Of a DNA stretch of 64,000 nucleotides, positions 8,516 through 16,831 are shown one piece after another. Source of the stretch: Chlamydiota bacterium (lineage in GTDB: Bacteria > Auribacterota > Tritonobacteria > UBA1439); NCBI GenBank assembly GCA_012729785.1, contig JAAYCL010000025.1:1-64000 (forward strand), given 5' to 3'. Every line of letters starts with the position of its first letter. Position 1 is the first letter of the stretch. The notes beneath the pieces were generated by a model. The model was not told the DNA's origin. It saw only the letters and a program-made list of their open reading frames with translations, and did no database searches. A program made the position numbers and the translations under genes.

Positions 8516-9792
8516 CGCCCGCCGCCCCCGCCGCCGCACAGCCCCGCGAGCTCCGCGGGGACGCGGTCGAGCGGCATCTCCCGCTCCTGCCCGGTCCGCA
8601 TCTCCTTCAGCGTCGCGGCGCCGCGCGCCCGCTCCCGCGCGCCGAGAAGGAGCGCGAACGGGATCCCGCGCCGCCCGGCGCGGCGCATCTGGCTCTTCAG
8701 GCTCCCCCCCTCCCCGTCCATCTCGGCCCCGACGCCCGCCGCCCTGAGCTCCCTGAGCATCCGGCGCGCGACGGGCATCGCGTCGGGTTCCCACGCCACC
8801 ACGGCGACCGTGACGCCGCCCGCGTCCCGGGAGGCGGCCCCCTGCTCCTTCATCACCATCAGCACCCGCTCGATCCCGGTGCCGAACCCCACCGCCGGCG
8901 TCGGGGGTCCTCCGAGCAGTTCCACGAGGTCGTCGTAGCGCCCCCCGCCCCCCACCGCGTTCTGCGCGCCGAGCTCCCCGGCGACGATCTCAAAGGTCGT
9001 GCGCGTGTAGTAGTCCAGCCCCCGCACGAGCTCCGGTTTCACGGTGTAGCGGACGCCGGCCTCGTCGAGGAGGCCGAGCACCGCGTCGAAATGGCCGCGG
9101 CACCGGGCGCAGACGTGCTCCTTCACCCGCGGGGCCGCGGCGATGATCTCCGCGCAGCCGGGCTGCTTGCAGTCGAAGACCCTGAGCGGGTTCGTCTCGG
9201 CGCGCCGGCGGCAGTCCCCGCAGAGCGCCGCCTTTCTCTCCGCGAGGTGGGCGGCGAGGGCCGCGCCGTACCCGGGGCGGCACTGCCGGCAGCCGACGCT
9301 GTTGATCATCGTGGCGACCCGCTCGATGCCGAGCATCGCGTAGAACTGCAGCAGCATCTGGATCGTCTCGGCGTCGGCTGCCGGCGCGGCGGCGCCGATC
9401 GTCTCCGCCCCGAACTGATGGTGCTGCCGGTACCTCCCCGCCTGCGGTTTTTCGTAGCGGAAGACGGGGCCGAGGTAATAGAGCCGGGCGGGCGTATCGG
9501 CGCGGCCGAGCGAGTTCTCGAGATAGGCCCGTATCACCGGGGCGGTCCCCTCGGGCCGGAGGGTGAGGCTGCGGCCCGAGCCGTCCTTGAAGGTGTACAT
9601 CTCCTTCCGCACGATATCCGTGGCTTCCCCGACGCCCCTCACGAACAGGTCGGTGCTCTCGAAGATCGGGGTCCGGATCTCGCCGAACCCGTAGAGCCCC
9701 GCGACGCGGCGCGCCGCCTCCTCGACGCCGCGCCATCGCGCCGCCTCGTCGGGCAGCACGTCGAAGGTTCCCCTCGGTTTGAGCAGGTTCAT
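8512..9792 (-). CDS. hisS: Histidine-tRNA ligase
   Basis: A 426-residue class II histidyl-tRNA synthetase. Visible signatures are KPRGTFDVLPDEA at the N-terminus, motif 2 FRYEKPQAGRYRQHHQFG, and the histidine-A region LVRGLDYYTRTTFEIV. The C-terminal anticodon-binding domain runs from about residue 330. Four cysteines around residues 165-225 (CRQCRPG, CGDC, CARC) suggest a structural zinc site in the insertion domain, as in some bacterial HisRS. It starts 31 bases after the HU gene stop and ends in an ATGA overlap with aspS. Confidence 0.95.
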   Translation of the reverse strand: MNLLKPRGTFDVLPDEAARWRGVEEAARRVAGLYGFGEIRTPIFESTDLFVRGVGEATDIVRKEMYTFKDGSGRSLTLRPEGTAPVIRAYLENSLGRADTPARLYYLGPVFRYEKPQAGRYRQHHQFGAETIGAAAPAADAETIQMLLQFYAMLGIERVATMINSVGCRQCRPGYGAALAAHLAERKAALCGDCRRRAETNPLRVFDCKQPGCAEIIAAAPRVKEHVCARCRGHFDAVLGLLDEAGVRYTVKPELVRGLDYYTRTTFEIVAGELGAQNAVGGGGRYDDLVELLGGPPTPAVGFGTGIERVLMVMKEQGAASRDAGGVTVAVVAWEPDAMPVARRMLRELRAAGVGAEMDGEGGSLKSQMRRAGRRGIPFALLLGARERARGAATLKEMRTGQEREMPLDRVPAELAGLCGGGGGGR

Positions 9793-9823
9793 CCCCTCCG
9801 CTCCATCGCGCGCGACGCGTGCG

Positions 9824-10108
9824 CTAGGCGGGCTTCTCCACCCTGGCCTTCATGATCCGGCCCGGTTTGAAGTCCGGCACCCGCTTGGCGGGGATGCGGA
9901 CCTCCTGATCCGGCTTGTTGGGGTTGCGCCCGAGCCGCGCCTTCCGGGTGCGGACCCGGAACACGCCGAAGTTCCTCAGCTCCACCGCCTCGCCCTTCTC
10001 CATGCTCTCGACGATGTAGTCGAGCAGCTTCTGGATCACCTCCCTGACCGCAAGCTGGGTCAGGCCGGTCTCCGTGGAGATCCGGATCGCCAACTCCCTC
10101 TTCGTCAT
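9824..10108 (-). CDS. HU/IHF-family DNA-binding protein
   Basis: A 94-residue nucleoid protein: MTKRELAIRISTETG, then GEAVELRNFGVFRVR and the beta-arm segment RNPNKPDQEVRIPAK with the DNA-bending proline. The length and motifs are those of HU/IHF; which subgroup is unclear. The ATG at 10108 follows a good ribosome-binding site (AAGGAGGGG, five bases before the start). It heads the recO-hisS gene run, 62 bases after the upstream unknown gene. Confidence 0.93.
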   Translation of the reverse strand: MTKRELAIRISTETGLTQLAVREVIQKLLDYIVESMEKGEAVELRNFGVFRVRTRKARLGRNPNKPDQEVRIPAKRVPDFKPGRIMKARVEKPA

Positions 10109-10170
10109 TGCGGCCCCTCCTTGCCGTGCGCCGGGCCTTGTGCGCGAAAGGCCCGGTTCCCCCCCTGCGC

Positions 10171-10659
10171 TCACACCCCCGCCGCCTTCAACGCGATGAA
10201 CAGGGCCACTATGGCCGCCACGAGGGCAAGCAGTTTGAGCGGCCACGATCCCAGCGCCCGGAGCAGGAGGATGCGCGGCCTGTGCAGCGTCTCGAGGCTG
10301 CGCCTGCGGCCCTCGAGCGCCCCGAGCATCCCCCTGAGCTGGACCTCGGCGTGCCCCTGCACCTCGATCAGCTTCTTCCAGTGCGGCTCCGGCATCTGCA
10401 CCGCTGCGGCGAGCGAGTTCAGTCTGCCGAGAAGCTGCATCACCTCGTCATCGGAGTGCACCGGTATCTCGAGCGCGGTCATCAACTCCGGGTAGCGCTG
10501 GACGAGGGCGTTGCGCACCGCGAGGAACTCGGCCGCCGCGTCCCCCGGCGCCGCCGGACCCGCCTGCCGCGCTCCCGCGGCCCGCTCGAAGAGGGCGTTC
10601 CAGTCCGCGATGAACGCGCCGGCGGCCTCGATCTGCTGCGCAAGGACAGGATCCTTCAT
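10171..10659 (-). CDS. Tail-anchored protein of unknown function
   Basis: A 162-residue protein not recognised as any family. Residues 1-135 are soluble, largely helical and Ala/Leu-rich with charged faces; one hydrophobic helix near residues 140-160 (LKLLALVAAIVALFIAL) ends almost at the C-terminus, giving a tail-anchored topology. No signal peptide or cysteine motif is seen. A TTGACC-17-TAGAGT promoter lies about 100 bases upstream, so this gene, not HU, probably starts the transcript. Its position before HU and the tRNA synthetases does not reveal a role. Confidence 0.75.
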   Translation of the reverse strand: MKDPVLAQQIEAAGAFIADWNALFERAAGARQAGPAAPGDAAAEFLAVRNALVQRYPELMTALEIPVHSDDEVMQLLGRLNSLAAAVQMPEPHWKKLIEVQGHAEVQLRGMLGALEGRRRSLETLHRPRILLLRALGSWPLKLLALVAAIVALFIALKAAGV

Positions 10660-10761
10660 GCTCGTGGAGCGCCGCTCCCTTCTCTGCGGGCGGTCAACGG
10701 ACGGTTCACGCGGGCGAGTGCGGTTAAAACTGCTTGCCGCCGTTGCGTTTCCAGCGTTTGC

Positions 10762-10790
10762 ACTCTACCACGCCCCCCCCGCGGGGTCAA
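10762..10790 (-). promoter_or_regulatory. Sigma70-type promoter for the 10,659-to-221 gene run
   Basis: On the minus strand: -35 TTGACC (10790-10785), 17-base spacer, extended -10 TGG then TAGAGT (10767-10762). It overlaps the last codons of the DUF72 gene and gives a leader of about 95 bases before the ATG at 10659. Confidence 0.65.
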
Positions 10791-11692
10791 CGGCAAATTA
10801 TTTCTTCGCGGCCGAGCCCGGGCAGCGCCTCGGGCGGCGCGCAGGAGGCGATCGCCCGCAGCCGCGGGAACGCCTCCAGCAGCGGCGGGGGGACGGCGAC
10901 GCGCCCCCCCCGAAGGCGCGCCGCAAACTCCAGCGCGTTGCAGACCGCCTTCCCCCGGTAATGGTTGTTCAGTATGACGAAGACCCGCCCCTCTCCCGCC
11001 GCGTAACCCCGTATGCGCGCCGCCCACGGATCGAGCTCCTCCGGAGCGTACAGGTAGTCGTACCGGGCGTCCCGCCCCGCCCCCTCGCGGAACCAGTTCT
11101 CGCGGTTACGGCCGTGGAGGCGGACGTAGCCGACGCGCGCGGTGCGGTGGGCGACCGGGGGCATCGACGAGGGGAACCGCGGCTGGTCGATCGCGCAGAG
11201 GCCCATCCCCCGTTCCGCGAAGAAGCGGCGCGCCGCGGGCGTGTCCCAGGATTTGTGCCGCACCTCCACCGCAAGCGGCGCGCCGGGGAACGCGTCGGCG
11301 ATCCGCGACAGACGAGCCCGGGCAGCGGCGGTGTCCCTGAACGACCAGGGAAACTGGGCGAGGAGACAGCCGAGCGCGCCGGCCTCGAGGAGCGGGGTTA
11401 TCCCTAGACGGAACCTCTCCGCCTCGGCAACGGGGAAGGCGCCTTCCTCGTGCGTGACGGCGCGGTGCAGCTTGGCGGTGAACAGGAAGCGCCCCCGCCC
11501 CTGCGTCCTCCTCGCCCAGTCCGCTGCCGCCCGGGGCGAAGGGATCCGGTAGAAGGTGGAGTTCACCTCAATGCAGTCGAAATAGCGGGACAGGTAGGCG
11601 AGCGGGTCGAATCCACGCGGCGCGGGCGAGGGGTAGACGGCGCCGCGCCAGTCCGCGTAGTCCCAGCCGGCGGGACCGATGTACGGGTCCAT
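10787..11692 (-). CDS. DUF72 (YecE-like) family protein
   Basis: A 301-residue DUF72 protein, a TIM-barrel family of unknown activity. The start MDPYIGPAGWDYADWRG and the motif FDCIEVNSTFYRIPSP are diagnostic, as are VEVRHKSWD and YVRLHGRN further on and FVILNNHYRGKAVCNAL near the C-terminus. No catalytic activity is established for the family. The start is 3 bases after the nagZ stop, so the two are probably co-transcribed. Confidence 0.9.
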   Translation of the reverse strand: MDPYIGPAGWDYADWRGAVYPSPAPRGFDPLAYLSRYFDCIEVNSTFYRIPSPRAAADWARRTQGRGRFLFTAKLHRAVTHEEGAFPVAEAERFRLGITPLLEAGALGCLLAQFPWSFRDTAAARARLSRIADAFPGAPLAVEVRHKSWDTPAARRFFAERGMGLCAIDQPRFPSSMPPVAHRTARVGYVRLHGRNRENWFREGAGRDARYDYLYAPEELDPWAARIRGYAAGEGRVFVILNNHYRGKAVCNALEFAARLRGGRVAVPPPLLEAFPRLRAIASCAPPEALPGLGREEIICR

Positions 11693-11695
11693 GCG

Positions 11696-13240
11696 CTATA
11701 CCCTCAGCGCCACCGGGCATTTCCCGCGGGGGGCGAGTTCGCCGAAGAGCGCCTTCCCGACCGCCTCCAGCGTGTGACGGTCCGTCCCGTATGCCGCGAG
11801 GCGGGCGGCGTGCGGGGGATAGAGTTCGGCGTCATACGGGTTGCGGACCGCGATGAACGCGGCGGGCTTCCCGGAGGCCGCGATCTCGTCGACCAGTTCC
11901 GTCTGCGCGCGGTGGAGGTGGGCGTTGAGGGTGCAGACGACCGCCGCGTCGGCATCCCCGAGGGCCTGCCGGGCCGCGTCGAGATCCCGGCGGGAGGGGG
12001 AGAGGGGGAACGTGACCATCTCGGCGGACGGGTGGCGGAGGCGGATGATCTCCGCCAGCCGGTCGAGCGCGGGGACCTCGTCCTCAACGGGGGTGAGCGG
12101 CCCGGCCTGGGGGAAGAAGACGAGCAGTCTCCGTCCCGTCTCCAGACGCAGCGGCAGCACCTTCTCGCGGTCCCCGACGAGCGTCAGGGCCGACTCCGCG
12201 ATCTCCCGGGCCAGCGCCTCCCCCTCCTCGCCCGCCGCGGGAGGCGGACCGGTGAGACGCGCGCGGAGCTTCTCCTTGAAGTCGCGGAGCCGCTTGAGAC
12301 TCCCCTTGATCTGGTCGGAGCGGAGTTTCGAGGTGCTGATCGCGTTGGCGAGATCCGCCATCGCGTTGATCTGTTCGGTGCCGGAGTGGCAGAGGAGGAG
12401 GAGGTCGGCCCCGGCCCCGCAGGCCTTGACGGCCGCGGAGCCGGCGTCGCGGTGCTCCTGTATCGCCTCCATCCCGAGGTCATCGGTGATCACGACCCCC
12501 TCGAAGCCGATCCGCCGGCGCAGCAGGTCCCTGATCACCGCTTGCGAGAGGCTCGCCGGGCGCGCCGAGAGGGACGGGTAGCGGGCGTGGCTGACCATCA
12601 TCCCGGAGACGCCCGCCTCCGCGGCGCGCATGAACGGAATGAAATCCTGCCGCTGCAGCTCCTCGGCATCCCTGGAGATGACCGGCATCTCCAGGTGCGG
12701 GTCCTGCTCCGCGAACCCGAGGCCGGGGAAATGCTTCGCGACGGCGGCGATCCCCGCCCCCTCCATCCCCCTGATCATCGCCGTGCCAAAGGAGGCGACA
12801 ATCTCCGGGTCGTCGCCGAACGCCCTGACCCCGATGATCGGGTTGTTCTTGTTGGTGTTCACGTCGAGCACCGGCGCAAAGATCATGTTCACCCCGAGCG
12901 CCCGCAGCTCGCACGCCGCGCAGCGCCCGACGCGTTCGGCGAACTCGACGCGGCCGGTGGCGGCGATCGCCATCGCGGACGGAAAGCGCGTCGCCCCCCG
13001 GGGGATGCGGTGAACGGCGCCGCCTTCGTGGTCGATCGCGATCAGCAGGGGAAGCTCGCTCACCTTTTTCCGCATCGCCTGCATCTCGGCGCAGAGCGCC
13101 GCGAGCTGGCGCGCGTCGCGGATGTTCCTGGAGAAGAGGACGATCCCGCTCACGCGCCGCCCGGCGATCATATCCTCGAGGGAGGCGCTGGACGCCTTCC
13201 CTTCGAATCCGAACATGAACCGCTCGCCGTGCCGTCTCAT
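11696..13240 (-). CDS. nagZ: Beta-N-acetylhexosaminidase, GH3 family (NagZ-like)
   Basis: Removes N-acetylglucosamine from muropeptides in peptidoglycan recycling. The GH3 barrel spans about residues 8-330: LLIAIDHEGGAVHRI (66-80), KHFPGLG (169-175) with catalytic-loop His182, and nucleophile Asp253 in VVITDDLGM. The usual DTxxDSH loop reads FAEQDPH, keeping the Asp-x-His pair. At 514 residues it has a second GH3 alpha/beta domain (about 340-510), unlike the single-domain E. coli NagZ of about 340. No signal peptide is evident, so it is probably cytosolic. The N-terminus is a little short of the family norm. Confidence 0.88.
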   Translation of the reverse strand: MRRHGERFMFGFEGKASSASLEDMIAGRRVSGIVLFSRNIRDARQLAALCAEMQAMRKKVSELPLLIAIDHEGGAVHRIPRGATRFPSAMAIAATGRVEFAERVGRCAACELRALGVNMIFAPVLDVNTNKNNPIIGVRAFGDDPEIVASFGTAMIRGMEGAGIAAVAKHFPGLGFAEQDPHLEMPVISRDAEELQRQDFIPFMRAAEAGVSGMMVSHARYPSLSARPASLSQAVIRDLLRRRIGFEGVVITDDLGMEAIQEHRDAGSAAVKACGAGADLLLLCHSGTEQINAMADLANAISTSKLRSDQIKGSLKRLRDFKEKLRARLTGPPPAAGEEGEALAREIAESALTLVGDREKVLPLRLETGRRLLVFFPQAGPLTPVEDEVPALDRLAEIIRLRHPSAEMVTFPLSPSRRDLDAARQALGDADAAVVCTLNAHLHRAQTELVDEIAASGKPAAFIAVRNPYDAELYPPHAARLAAYGTDRHTLEAVGKALFGELAPRGKCPVALRV

Positions 13241-13332
13241 CGATACCCCCCGTCAGGAACAGCGCGCCTGCGGATCGCGCAGGCCCCGTGGAACATGCCG
13301 CTGTAAACGATTCGTCTGCACCGCGCCGCCGC

Positions 13333-15096
13333 TCACCCCGCCGTTTCGGCGAACCCCAGCACGCCCTCCGCGATCGCCCTCCCCGCCCGGCGCGCGTACC
13401 CCTCCCCGAGGATCCGTTCCTCCTCCTCCGGGTGCGAGAGGTAGCCGCACTCGACGAGGACGGCGAGATAGTCGGCGGGGACAACCACCGCGAACCCCGC
13501 CTGGCGCGCCCCGCGGGGAGGGGCCATCACCGTCCCGAGCCGGTCGAGGAGCGCGGTCGCGAGCCCCCTCGACTGCGGCGCCCCGTAGTACGTCGCCGCG
13601 CCGCGGCGGGCGAGCGGGTCGCAGTGACCGGGACACGAATCGTGGTGCACGCTCACGAAGATATCCGCCTCCTCGCGGCGGGCCCGTTCGACGCGCGCGG
13701 GGAGGGAAAGCGTGCGGTCGTCGTCGCGGGTGAGCACCGCGCGCACCCCCCGCCGCCGGAGGAAGGCCGCCGCCGCCCGGGCGACCTGGAGGTTCACGTC
13801 CTTCTCCCGCAGGCCGGTCGGGCTGACCGCGCCCGGATGGGCGCCCCCGTGCCCCGGGTCGATGACCACCCGCACCCCCCCGGGCCTCTGTCCCGGCGGC
13901 GCCTTCACGTCGAGCGCGATCCCCTCCTCCGTACGCCGGAGCGCGTATCCCCACCCCGCCGGATTGCGCAGTTGGACGACGGCGACGAGTATATCAGTTT
14001 CCGTCGCCGGGATCCGGGCCGTTTCGACGGGGCCGGCGCCCGCCGCCTCCGCCCGCCGGGGGAACGCGGCGGCGCCGAAGATCTCCACCGCCAGCTCGCC
14101 GGGCGCCTTCCCGGGCGAGACCCGTGCCGGCGGCGCCCCGCTGGCGGGGATCCGCACCGTGGCGCCGCGGGGGGTCCGCTCGACCGCCGGGGCCCCGACG
14201 GCCGACGGCGGCCATCCCCCCTCCCCCTTCGACAGGGTGACGCTGCGTTCGGGGACCCAGCAGCGCATCCCCGAGGCGAGCAGTACGCGGAGGTTACCGC
14301 CTGACTCGCCGCACAGGTTGATCTGCGTCCCGGCATCGAGGCGCCACTCCTGCGCGCCCCCCGGCTCGGCGCTCGCGGGGGCGCCGTCCGGGCCGACAAC
14401 GCCCCGCCTGAGCCGTGCGCGGGGGAGCAGGGTGACGCGCCCGGAGGACCGGACGCGCGCGGTGCGTCCCAACGCGTCGCGGAGCGCGAAACGCACCCGC
14501 CCGCCCGAGACGCGGTCCCCCTCCTGCACGCGGTACGCGCCGCGGTAGATGCCGCGGATTTCGTTTCCGTCGTCCGTCGCCAGCGGCGGGGCCTCCTCCA
14601 TCGCCGCTTCGCGTACGACCTTCCCCAGGGACCAGGAGGCCCGCATCCCCGGGCTCCCCTTGCACTGCACGCGCAGCTCGTCGCCGGGCTGGAGGACGGT
14701 GTCGGCGGCGGGCATCAGCATCCTTTGCTCCGCGACCGGCGGAGACGCCGGGGAGGTCACGAGGGGATCCTCGCAGACGACCGCGAGCGCCAGGCGGTCC
14801 TTCGCCCCCGCGCGCTCGGCGGCCACCTCGATCGTCGTCTCCCCCGGCTCCAGCGGCACGAGGCCCACGAACGCCCCGGTCGGGTAGACCCTCGCCGGCC
14901 TCCCGGCGATGGTGACCCGGCATGACGGTTCGCACGACCCCGCGACCCTGACCCGGGTGAACGGCGTCTTCAGGGAGGCGGGGGGGTAGGTGATGGAGAG
15001 CCGGGTGCCTCCCCGGCCCGGCGGCACGGGGGGGGATGCGGCGAGGAGGATCGCCGGCAGGAGGGCGATGCACGGGCCCGGGCGGTTTAAGCGCAT
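13333..15096 (-). CDS. N-acetylmuramoyl-L-alanine amidase (Amidase_3) with SH3-like region
   Basis: A secreted zinc amidase that cuts the peptide from muramic acid in peptidoglycan. The 587-residue protein begins with a signal peptide (hydrophobic core CIALLPAILLAA), has about 350 residues of beta-rich sequence that look like SH3-like or AMIN-type wall-binding modules, and ends with the catalytic domain (about 400-585): VVIDPGHGGAHPGA, VSVHHDS and VLVECGYLSHPEEE carry the zinc His/Glu and catalytic Glu. The ATG at 15096 overlaps the upstream TAA by one base (TAATG), fixing the start; a longer open frame is a shadow. Confidence 0.88.
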   Translation of the reverse strand: MRLNRPGPCIALLPAILLAASPPVPPGRGGTRLSITYPPASLKTPFTRVRVAGSCEPSCRVTIAGRPARVYPTGAFVGLVPLEPGETTIEVAAERAGAKDRLALAVVCEDPLVTSPASPPVAEQRMLMPAADTVLQPGDELRVQCKGSPGMRASWSLGKVVREAAMEEAPPLATDDGNEIRGIYRGAYRVQEGDRVSGGRVRFALRDALGRTARVRSSGRVTLLPRARLRRGVVGPDGAPASAEPGGAQEWRLDAGTQINLCGESGGNLRVLLASGMRCWVPERSVTLSKGEGGWPPSAVGAPAVERTPRGATVRIPASGAPPARVSPGKAPGELAVEIFGAAAFPRRAEAAGAGPVETARIPATETDILVAVVQLRNPAGWGYALRRTEEGIALDVKAPPGQRPGGVRVVIDPGHGGAHPGAVSPTGLREKDVNLQVARAAAAFLRRRGVRAVLTRDDDRTLSLPARVERARREEADIFVSVHHDSCPGHCDPLARRGAATYYGAPQSRGLATALLDRLGTVMAPPRGARQAGFAVVVPADYLAVLVECGYLSHPEEEERILGEGYARRAGRAIAEGVLGFAETAG

Positions 15097-16658
15097 TACC
15101 GGTCCGCCTCGAGTTCGGCCGCCAGGAGGCGCGCCTCCGCGGCGTGCCTCCCCTCCGGCTCGAGCTCGAGACATCTCGCGATCGCCCTGCGCGCCTTCTC
15201 GAGGTCGCGCGGGGGATAGAGGAGCCCAAGCTGGAAATGGGCGAAGGCGTTGCCGGGGGCGAGGGCGACGGCCTTCTCCAGCTCCTGGATCGCCTCCTCC
15301 TCCCTCCCCTCCTCCCGAAGCTCCCAGCCGTTCCGCGCGCGCAGGAAGCCCGCCTTCTCGCGCGCGAGCCCCGCCCAGTGCGTGTCGGCGTGGCAGTCGA
15401 GGTACTTCTCGAAACAGCCGAGTGCGCGCGGCCTGTCCCTTCTCATCAGGATGAGGCCCAGATGCAGGTTCGCGTACGAATCGCACGGGTCGCCCGCGAG
15501 GGCGGCGGAGAACTCCTTGATCGCCTCCGTCTCCCTCCCCTGCTTCTTCAGGCAGTAGCCGAGCGCGCTGTGCGCCGACGCGGCGCCCGGCTCGACGAGG
15601 AGCGCCTTCCGGTACCGCGCGGCGGCCCCGGCGTAGTCCTTCCTGCGCAACAGCCCCTTCGCCTCGCTCTCGAGCCGGTAGTACTCCTCCTTCAGCGGCT
15701 TCCCTGTCACGGCGGAGACCGGCCGCCTCCGCTCCGTCTCGACCGAGAGCCGCGTCCCGTCGCTGACGACGGTCACGCTCCCGTCCAGGTCCGTCCGGTA
15801 GACCGTGCAGTCGAGCGACACGAGCCGATCCAGCACCTCCCGGTGCGGAAGACCGAAGCGGTTCCCCTCGCCGATGCTGACGACCGCGATCTCCGGCCGC
15901 ACCGCCCGGAGGAACGGGTAGGTGCAGGAGGAGCTACTGCCGTGGTGCCCGACCTTGAGCACCTGGCTCCGCAGATCGCGGCGGGTGGCGAGGATCGCCT
16001 TCTCCTCCTCGTCCTCGCAGTCCCCGGTGAAGAGGAACGAGGTCTTCCCGAAGGTCATGCGGATCACGAGCGAGTTGTTGTTGTAGTCGTCGGGGGAGAC
16101 CCCGCGCGCCCCCGCGCCCTGCACCACCGTCGCCGAGGCGCCCCCGCCCCAATCGAACGTCTCCCCGCCGCGGACGACACGGAGGCGCGCGCCCGAGGAT
16201 TTCACCGTCTCGAGAAGTTTCCGGTACGCCTTCGCGGGATGCGCGAGACCGTTGGCGATGAACTCGTTCGCCGGCACCGTTTCGAGGATTTCGGCGAGAC
16301 CGCCGTAATGGTCGCCGTGCTGGTGGGTCAGGATCACGGCGTCGAGATGCGCCACCCCGCGCCGTTCCAGGTAGGGGAGCACGACCGCCCTGCCCTTCGT
16401 CCAGAGGCCCCCGTCGATGAGCACGCACCGCTCCGCCGTCTCCACGACGATCGCATCGCCGATGCCGCCGCGCCCCCAGCGCCGCTCGAGGCTGCGGAGG
16501 TACTCGTCGGCCTGCGCGCCCGACCCGCCCCCGTCCCCTTTCCGGGCCACGTCGAGGAACGTCACCCGCACCTGTCCCCGGGGAACGCCCGCCTCGCAGA
16601 CGGCGGCGAGGGAGAGAAGGCAGCACGCCAGGAACAGGACGAAAGGATATCTTCTCAT
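15096..16658 (-). CDS. Secreted ComEC/Rec2-like metallo-beta-lactamase-fold hydrolase with TPR tail
   Basis: A 520-residue exported protein. After a signal peptide (1-23, VLFLACCLLSLAAVCEA) comes a metallo-beta-lactamase domain of the ComEC C-terminal type: VTFLDVARKGDG, GDAIVVET, LIDGG and the metal motif THQHGDH (H112, H114, D116, H117), then FTGD and VGHHGSS. From about residue 330 to the end are four or five TPR-like helix pairs (EAIKEFSAALAGDP, EAIQELEKAVALAPGNA). ComEC-like hydrolases degrade the non-transported DNA strand or act on phosphodiesters; the substrate here is unknown and there is no channel domain. It is translationally coupled to the amidase. Confidence 0.82.
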   Translation of the reverse strand: MRRYPFVLFLACCLLSLAAVCEAGVPRGQVRVTFLDVARKGDGGGSGAQADEYLRSLERRWGRGGIGDAIVVETAERCVLIDGGLWTKGRAVVLPYLERRGVAHLDAVILTHQHGDHYGGLAEILETVPANEFIANGLAHPAKAYRKLLETVKSSGARLRVVRGGETFDWGGGASATVVQGAGARGVSPDDYNNNSLVIRMTFGKTSFLFTGDCEDEEEKAILATRRDLRSQVLKVGHHGSSSSCTYPFLRAVRPEIAVVSIGEGNRFGLPHREVLDRLVSLDCTVYRTDLDGSVTVVSDGTRLSVETERRRPVSAVTGKPLKEEYYRLESEAKGLLRRKDYAGAAARYRKALLVEPGAASAHSALGYCLKKQGRETEAIKEFSAALAGDPCDSYANLHLGLILMRRDRPRALGCFEKYLDCHADTHWAGLAREKAGFLRARNGWELREEGREEEAIQELEKAVALAPGNAFAHFQLGLLYPPRDLEKARRAIARCLELEPEGRHAAEARLLAAELEADR

Positions 16659-16678
16659 CGGCTTAGGTCCCTGCGCCG

Positions 16679-16700
16679 AAAAGCCCGGGGCAACGCCCGG
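16679..16700 (-). terminator. Possible intrinsic terminator after the rpiB-deoC-ppi operon
   Basis: On the minus strand a 5-bp GC stem (CCGGG/CCCGG, loop CGTTGC) is followed two bases later by TTTT. It lies 14 bases after the stop of the 34-residue membrane peptide gene. The short stem and U-tract make it weak. Confidence 0.4.
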
Positions 16701-16713
16701 TCCCGGCGCGGGG

Positions 16714-16818
16714 TCAGGCGCTCACCCTGAGGACGGAGAAGATCGCCAGGAAGACGACCGCGAGCATCAGCAGGAAGATGACAATCCCCGCGCACACCAG
16801 GGCGATCCGTGCGTTCAT
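16714..16818 (-). CDS. 34-residue single-helix membrane peptide
   Basis: A very short frame, ATG at 16818-16816 to TGA at 16716-16714, encoding a peptide that is almost entirely one membrane helix (IALVCAGIVIFLLMLAVVFL) with an Arg at the start and a C-terminal RVSA. It begins 13 bases after the cyclophilin stop in the same direction and is followed by a possible terminator. The ribosome-binding site is weak (GGGGCG). No homologue is recognised. The uninterrupted hydrophobic composition between two real signals is the main support. Confidence 0.5.
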   Translation of the reverse strand: MNARIALVCAGIVIFLLMLAVVFLAIFSVLRVSA

Positions 16819-16831
16819 CGGCCGCGCCCCG

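Noticed and set aside
3250-8938. Long plus-strand open frames of 855 and 1,134 codons
   Set aside because: They lie antisense to pgpH, phoH, aspS and ybeY, are Arg/Glu/Pro-rich with no family motif, and follow from GC-rich codon use on the other strand.
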